Positions 59,377-64,000 of a stretch of DNA of 64,000 nucleotides are shown piece by piece. The translations under genes and the position numbers were made by a program. Location: assembly GCA_964387625.1 (NCBI GenBank), contig CAYLWN010000003.1:1-64000 (forward strand), in the 5' to 3' direction. A model generated the notes under the pieces. That model saw only the letters and a list, made by a program, of their open reading frames with translations, did no database searches and was not told the origin of the DNA. The stretch is from CAYLWN01 sp964387625. Lineage in GTDB: Bacteria > Patescibacteriota > Microgenomatia > UBA10105. The first letter of the stretch is position 1. Every line of letters starts with the position of its first letter.

Positions 59377-62300
59377 ATGAAACAACCGATTACATTAAAA
59401 ATAGATGGCATGCATTGTGCATCATGTGAAAAACTGATCAGCGAAGAATTAAAAGAAACTGTTGGAGTATCTGACATTTTTGTAAGTGCAAAAAATGGTC
59501 AAGCAGAACTTATGCTTGATACTGGTTTAACACCGGTTGACACAGTAATTGACGCAGTCAAACGAGCCGGATACCAAGCAACTTTATCTGATCTTGTTCT
59601 ACCCATAACAAATAAGACATCAATTGTCACTTTGAAGAATCAGTTAAGCACTAAACCCATGAGAATTCAGTTTGAATCTCACATTAAAGCTGAAGGTAAA
59701 ATTCTGCAAAACGAAAATGGCACAGCATATTTTGACGGAGCTATAAAAAATGACAGAAAAACTGTCATATCTGCTCATAAAGAAGATTTAGGTTCTCCCG
59801 AAAAAGTTGGTCAATTGGTTAATAGCTTTGGTATGATTGAAATATTCAATTCGAAAGTCCCTCAAAATGGTTCGACCACGCTCACCACCAATACTAACGG
59901 GCATAGTTCGGCAAAGCTCACTACAGGTATTAATGGAATTACTAATGGTTTTTATTCTTCGAGAGAAGGAGCGTTAGCGACTGATTCGAGAAATGATCTA
60001 AATCATGATAAAGTTCTCGATTCGTATTCGACTCGCTCGAACAATAAAAATATTTCAAAAGAAACATCCAAACGTATTAGATTAAGTCTTACTGGTATGC
60101 ACTGTGCATCATGTGCCGGACTTATTGAACGGTCGTTAAAAAAAGTTAATGGTGTCAAAGAAGCAAATGTAAATTTTGCTGCAGAAAAAGCCAGTGTTGT
60201 TTTTGATGAAAATAAATCTTCAATTGACGATCTTGTCAAAACTGTGGAAAAAGCCGGATATAAAGCAAATTACAATACACAAGAGGATCCTGAATTGGAA
60301 CGTAAAAAGCGACACAGAGAAATTAAAACCTTGTTTAACAAATTTTTAGGCAGTTTTATTTTGAGTTCCCCAATGCTGTTTTTTATGTTGTTTGATTTTT
60401 TTTCTTGGATTCCCGGCAGAGTCTTCTTAACTCCCTTTATTGGAATCATTTCCTTAATTTTGGCTACTCCGGTACAATTTATATTTGGCGCTTCATTTTA
60501 TAAAGGCATGTGGTCAGCATTACGGATGAAAACTTTTAACATGGACAGTTTGATTGCAATAGGAACCTCAACTGCATATTTTTATTCGTTGATTAACTTT
60601 GTAATGTATGTTTTTACGAAAAATTCGTTAATTGGTATCAATGGTCAAAAAATTCCAGAACTATATTTTGAAACTGCAGCTTTCTTAATTACTTTTGTCA
60701 TATTGGGTAAATGGTTGGAAAAACGTGCCAAAGGAAAAACTTCTGACGCCATTAAAAAACTTATGGGACTACAAGCTAAAACAGCCCGAATAATTAAAGA
60801 TGGAATCAGTCAAGATATTCCGATTGAACAGGTAGTAAACGGCGATATTATCCTGGTTCGTCCCGGTGAAAAAGTACCTGTTGATGGAAAAATTATAAAA
60901 GGGGCATCAGCTGTTGATGAGTCCATGCTTACAGGTGAAAGTTTACCGGTTGAAAAAAATATTGGTGATATAGTAATTGGAGCAACAATTAACAAAACAG
61001 GCAGTTTTGAATTTATGGCTACTCGAGTTGGTTCTGAAACTGCACTTGCCCAAATTATCCAACTAATTGAAGAGGCACAGGGATCCAAAGCACCCATTCA
61101 AGCTTTTGCAGATAAAATTTCAGCTTATTTTGTTCCAGTTGTTATTAGTATTGCCTTTTTAACGTTTGGAATTTGGTATTTGGTTCTTGGTGCTTCTCTT
61201 TCTTTTGCTCTTATGGCCTTTACAGCAGTTATTGTTATCGCCTGTCCGTGTGCATTAGGACTGGCAACTCCTACAGCTTTGATGGTAGGAACAGGTAAGG
61301 GCGCTGAACAAGGAATACTTATTAAGGGCGGAGAACCTTTGGAAGGAGCATGTAAAGTTAACGCAGTGGTTTTTGACAAAACCGGAACACTTACAAACGG
61401 TAAACCAGTGGTAACAGATGTTTTAAGTTTTTCTGAAACTAACGAAGATGATGTAATTGAAATTTCAGCATCACTTGAAAAATCTTCTGAACATCCTTTA
61501 GCTGAGGCAATTGTAAATTATTCCGAAGAAGAAAATTACACCATGAGCGAAGTCGAAGAGTTCAAAGCCATTCCCGGACATGGTGTACAAGGAGTAGTTA
61601 ATGGAAGTGTTTATTTTATGGGAAATAGAAAACTTATTGAAGATATTGCTCAACTTGAGGTAGGGCGAATTAACCGAAAATTAGAGCGTTTGGAAGAACA
61701 AGGAAAAACAGCCATGATTTTGGCTTCCAAAGAAAAAATCTTAGGAATTGTAGCTGTAGCTGATACTGTGAAAGATACTTCTCGTGAAGCAATTGAAGCT
61801 CTTAAAAAACGTAAAATAGATGTGTGGATGATAACCGGTGATAATGCACGGACAGCAAAAGCTATAGCGACTCAAGTCGGAATTACCAATATTCTGGCTG
61901 AGGTTTTACCGGAACAAAAATCAGAAGAAATTAAAAAGCTACAAAAAAGCCTGCCTGCCGGCAGGCAGGTCGCCATGGTTGGCGATGGTATTAATGATGC
62001 TCCAGCTTTAGCTCAAGCAGATATTGGAATTGCTATGGGTAGCGGTACTGATGTGGCAATGGAAACCGGAGGAATTGTGATTATTAGAAACGATTTACGT
62101 GATGTGGTAACTGCATTTGATTTATCAAAAGAAACCATGCAAAAAATTAAACAAAATATGTTTTTTGCCCTTTTTTATAATATTATTGGTATTCCGATTG
62201 CTGCCCGGGTATTTATGGGTATCGGTTTAGTTTTGAAACCTGAACTTGCAGGTCTTGCTATGGCACTTTCATCAGTTTCAGTTGTTACCAACTCATTACT

Positions 62301-62469
62301 GATCAAATATTTCCGGCCGGGAAAAAGAAATTATGTCTCATTAGTAGCACCTATTGTGATGACTATTTTATTTACCTTGATATTCTTCGAATTTAGTCGT
62401 CTCAGCACAAACATGACAAAAACTACATCTACTGTTGGAACAACAATCTCTTTTATAAATAAAAAATAA
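59377..62469 (+). CDS. copA: Copper-exporting P1B-type ATPase CopA, with two HMA domains
   Basis: 1030 residues. HMA1 GMHCASC (Cys14, Cys17) and HMA2 GMHCASC (Cys243, Cys246) are separated by an unusually long, low-complexity linker (about 163-229). Then eight membrane helices with CPC (623-625), TGES at 519-522, DKTG (Asp667), the HP motif SSEHPLAEA and GDGINDAPAL. The residues SLPAGRQ (858-864) just before VAMVGDG are encoded by a 20-bp GC palindrome; the other P1B ATPase in this window has DEGKF there. Cu(I) efflux is the known family role. Confidence 0.92.
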   Translation: MKQPITLKIDGMHCASCEKLISEELKETVGVSDIFVSAKNGQAELMLDTGLTPVDTVIDAVKRAGYQATLSDLVLPITNKTSIVTLKNQLSTKPMRIQFESHIKAEGKILQNENGTAYFDGAIKNDRKTVISAHKEDLGSPEKVGQLVNSFGMIEIFNSKVPQNGSTTLTTNTNGHSSAKLTTGINGITNGFYSSREGALATDSRNDLNHDKVLDSYSTRSNNKNISKETSKRIRLSLTGMHCASCAGLIERSLKKVNGVKEANVNFAAEKASVVFDENKSSIDDLVKTVEKAGYKANYNTQEDPELERKKRHREIKTLFNKFLGSFILSSPMLFFMLFDFFSWIPGRVFLTPFIGIISLILATPVQFIFGASFYKGMWSALRMKTFNMDSLIAIGTSTAYFYSLINFVMYVFTKNSLIGINGQKIPELYFETAAFLITFVILGKWLEKRAKGKTSDAIKKLMGLQAKTARIIKDGISQDIPIEQVVNGDIILVRPGEKVPVDGKIIKGASAVDESMLTGESLPVEKNIGDIVIGATINKTGSFEFMATRVGSETALAQIIQLIEEAQGSKAPIQAFADKISAYFVPVVISIAFLTFGIWYLVLGASLSFALMAFTAVIVIACPCALGLATPTALMVGTGKGAEQGILIKGGEPLEGACKVNAVVFDKTGTLTNGKPVVTDVLSFSETNEDDVIEISASLEKSSEHPLAEAIVNYSEEENYTMSEVEEFKAIPGHGVQGVVNGSVYFMGNRKLIEDIAQLEVGRINRKLERLEEQGKTAMILASKEKILGIVAVADTVKDTSREAIEALKKRKIDVWMITGDNARTAKAIATQVGITNILAEVLPEQKSEEIKKLQKSLPAGRQVAMVGDGINDAPALAQADIGIAMGSGTDVAMETGGIVIIRNDLRDVVTAFDLSKETMQKIKQNMFFALFYNIIGIPIAARVFMGIGLVLKPELAGLAMALSSVSVVTNSLLIKYFRPGKRNYVSLVAPIVMTILFTLIFFEFSRLSTNMTKTTSTVGTTISFINKK
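59869..60042. repeat. Cluster of small palindrome-type repeats inside copA
   Basis: GTTCGACCACGCTCACCACC-like, GTTCGGCAAAGCTCAC-like, TTCTTCGAGAGAAGGAGCG and ATTCGACTCGCTCGAAC segments follow each other in frame. They resemble the dispersed 'TTCGACxxxGCTCA' repeats and encode the linker between the HMA domains. Confidence 0.55.
61950..61969. repeat. 20-bp perfect GC palindrome inside copA ('LPAGRQ' element)
   Basis: CCTGCCTGCCGGCAGGCAGG, perfectly self-complementary, in frame and encoding LPAGRQ with one flanking base on each side. It is strikingly GC-rich compared with the surrounding gene. Confidence 0.85.
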
Positions 62470-62473
62470 TATA

Positions 62474-62998
62474 TTGAACTATCAAAAAAATAGTGAAATT
62501 AATCATAAATCAATTTATTGGATTATTGGTGGTATTACAGCCATTGCAATTATTGCTATTGGTTTTGTAGCTTTTAGTGAATCTAAAAGTCAGGCTAAAG
62601 TTACTAAATATGATGCAACTAGTATTTCCCGTCCAATAGCTTTTATTGCTTTCAATTTTACAGATGTAGGAAAAATAAAAATTCAAGATGAAAAAATTGC
62701 AGAATTTACAATTGAAAATAAAGGAGACCAGCCCCTTATACTTTATAATATTACATCATCATGCGGTTGTACTATTGGCACAGTAACTATAAATGGTCAA
62801 AAAAGTCCAAAATTTACCATGCACGTTAAAAACGATTGGACAGGAACACTTTTACCGTCTGAAAAAGCCATTGTAACCCTCACTTATAATCCCAGCAGCA
62901 TGCCGGTCAAAGGTGATGTAACCCGAGCAATATATGTTTCTACTAATGATCCTTACAACAAAGATTTAACTTTTAGTATTAAAGCATTCGTGGAGTAA
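62474..62998 (+). CDS. DUF1573 protein, membrane-anchored
   Basis: 174 residues with an N-terminal membrane helix (about 14-33) and an exported beta-sandwich with FNFTDVGKIKI, SSCGCTIGTV and VTLTYNPSSM, the DUF1573 pattern. The paired Cys in SSCGCT may bind metal or be a redox target. The only available start is a TTG at 62474, 4 bp after copA. The next gene starts 4 bp after its stop, so it belongs to the cop operon. Similar DUF1573/CcdA pairs occur in other bacteria; the function is unknown. Confidence 0.7.
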   Translation: MNYQKNSEINHKSIYWIIGGITAIAIIAIGFVAFSESKSQAKVTKYDATSISRPIAFIAFNFTDVGKIKIQDEKIAEFTIENKGDQPLILYNITSSCGCTIGTVTINGQKSPKFTMHVKNDWTGTLLPSEKAIVTLTYNPSSMPVKGDVTRAIYVSTNDPYNKDLTFSIKAFVE

Positions 62999-63002
62999 AT
63001 AA

Positions 63003-63836
63003 ATGGACTCAAATTTATTGTTTGGCGTGTCTTTGACAGCGGCTTTTATCGGCGGAATGGTAGCTTTATTTGCTCCCTGTTGTATAACTTTTCTTTTTCC
63101 TTCATATTTAGGTACAATTTTCAAAGAACGCAGCCGTGTGGTATTTCTGACTTTAATTTTTGCGTTAGGGCTTGGATCTATTTTAGTTCCTATAGCATTA
63201 GGTTTCCGCTTCATCGTTTCATTTTTTGACCAATTTCATACCACAGTTTACCTATTGGGAGCATTGGTTATGTTTTTAGTCGGATTAATGACACTTTTTG
63301 ATACCAAACTTATGCTTCCTTTACCCCGTTACACCATGCCGCAAAAAACCACTGTTGGTTCAACATTCTTACTGGGAATTTTTTCCGGCATCACATCGTC
63401 CTGCTGTGCTCCGGTTTTATTTGCTGCAATTACACTCTCAACACTCTCACCAACGCTTCTGACTTCGTTAATCGTGTCTTTTGTGTACGTTCTGGGAATC
63501 GTATTTCCGTTATTTCTTTTATCATTATTTTATGAAAAAATTACCAATCAATATTTATATAACATTAAAAAACGGACAGAAAAGCCCCTCAAACTACTTG
63601 CAGCCGGAACTTTTATTGTTTCTTCAGTCGTTATCGCAGTGATGGCATTAACCGGAAAAATCCAAATGGAAACCAGTAATAAATACAGTAATGAATCACG
63701 GACGTTTATATATAATCTTTCAGGCTATTTCCGTAATCCGATTTTTGATATATTGATTGTAGTTGGTGCAATTGCTTTTATATATTTTGCATTAAAACAA
63801 GCAAGAAAAAATACTAATGAAAAATCTTGTCATTAA
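63003..63836 (+). CDS. CcdA/DsbD-type membrane thiol-redox transporter
   Basis: 277 residues, six to seven membrane helices. The pair of cysteine motifs LFAPCCITFLFPSYLG and GITSSCCAPVLFA match the CcdA family, which carries reducing power across the membrane. The usual CcdA single Cys in each motif is doubled (CC) here. In this setting it may keep exported cysteines of the copper proteins reduced. The last gene of the island. Confidence 0.8.
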   Translation: MDSNLLFGVSLTAAFIGGMVALFAPCCITFLFPSYLGTIFKERSRVVFLTLIFALGLGSILVPIALGFRFIVSFFDQFHTTVYLLGALVMFLVGLMTLFDTKLMLPLPRYTMPQKTTVGSTFLLGIFSGITSSCCAPVLFAAITLSTLSPTLLTSLIVSFVYVLGIVFPLFLLSLFYEKITNQYLYNIKKRTEKPLKLLAAGTFIVSSVVIAVMALTGKIQMETSNKYSNESRTFIYNLSGYFRNPIFDILIVVGAIAFIYFALKQARKNTNEKSCH

Positions 63837-63905
63837 AAATAAGTCAAATGAATGAGTGGCATAAAGCTTGGAATTATTATATATTTTAAATAGAAGGGGG
63901 AAAAT

Positions 63906-64000
63906 ATGCGATTACAAGATAAAGTGGCAATTATCACCGGTGGCGGAACCGGAATTGGCAAAGGTATTGCTTTGCTGTTTGCCCAAGAAGGAGCCAAAGT
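63906..64000 (+). CDS. Short-chain dehydrogenase/reductase, 5' part only
   Basis: Begins MRLQDKVAIITGGGTGIGKGIALLF, with the TGGGTGIG NAD(P)-binding motif of SDR enzymes. A strong SD (AAGGGGG) lies 5 nt before the ATG. Cut off by the window edge; substrate unknown. Confidence 0.85.
   Translation, partial: MRLQDKVAIITGGGTGIGKGIALLFAQEGAK

Noticed and set aside
51453..63836. The metal island as an integrated mobile element
   Set aside because: No transposase, integrase, flanking repeats or tRNA attachment site are visible at its borders, and base composition looks like that of the neighbours.

Overview
The window is a stretch of AT-rich bacterial chromosome (two runs of exactly 100 N mark scaffold joins) that looks like a Candidate Phyla Radiation genome, most likely Microgenomates (OP11). 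This placement is an inference. It rests on reduced or trimmed versions of core genes (trigger factor without a PPIase domain, UvrC without its HhH tail, a short DNA polymerase delta), a bifunctional archaeal-type FBP aldolase/phosphatase, a protein resembling a family I associate with Microgenomates (DUF5660), a dockerin protein, and many GC-rich 'LPAGRQ'-type palindromes in otherwise AT-rich DNA. TGA is a rare but real stop codon (for example yvcK and hflX, in ATGA overlaps), so the standard bacterial code applies.

Layout. 1-10.4 kb: secreted or membrane-anchored accessory proteins (GHL15-like/dockerin protein, two paralogous single-pass proteins, an EamA transporter), trigger factor, three tRNA genes, fragments of further tRNA genes interrupted by palindromes, four copies of a dispersed repeat, and a kinase-like protein. 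10.4-23.5 kb: a PIG-V-like glycosyltransferase, a family 5 solute-binding protein, secG-yvcK, and a DNA repair block uvrC/uvrA/uvrB with lexA divergent from uvrB. 23.5-33 kb: a minus-strand gluconeogenic cluster transcribed in the order phosphomannomutase, ppsA, eno, gpmI, FBP aldolase/phosphatase, acetyl-CoA synthetase. 33-38.5 kb: housekeeping genes (holA-like, metallopeptidase, NUDIX, rarA, murI) and metK under a SAM riboswitch with an intrinsic terminator. 38.5-45.7 kb: cell-envelope genes, including a small LDPGTGS protein, a kinase-like/methyltransferase fusion and a membrane sulfatase-fold protein. 45.8-51.4 kb: zwf, a folE broken by one in-frame TGA, LapA-domain and NUDIX proteins, engB, hflX.

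51.4-63.8 kb is a metal (probably copper) homeostasis island: a CDF-type exporter, a P1B ATPase with a CPD motif, a DUF2933-like peptide, an OmpR-type two-component system, an HMA/TauE-DsbD/cupredoxin fusion, a free HMA chaperone, a two-HMA CopA, a DUF1573 protein and a CcdA-like protein. I find a direct-repeat box (TTCATn-N5-TTAAT type) at a fixed 10-11 bp from the -10 element at four promoters of this island. This is the best candidate for the binding site of the local response regulator and ties the island into one regulon. A short-chain dehydrogenase gene starts at the right edge.

Two genome-wide habits stand out. Many promoters place the -10 box only 6-10 bp before the start codon, implying leaderless or near-leaderless mRNAs; several apparent upstream TTG starts are really TTGACA or other promoter sequence. 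Small GC-rich palindromes sit inside tRNA-like sequence, a riboswitch loop and coding sequence (copA).
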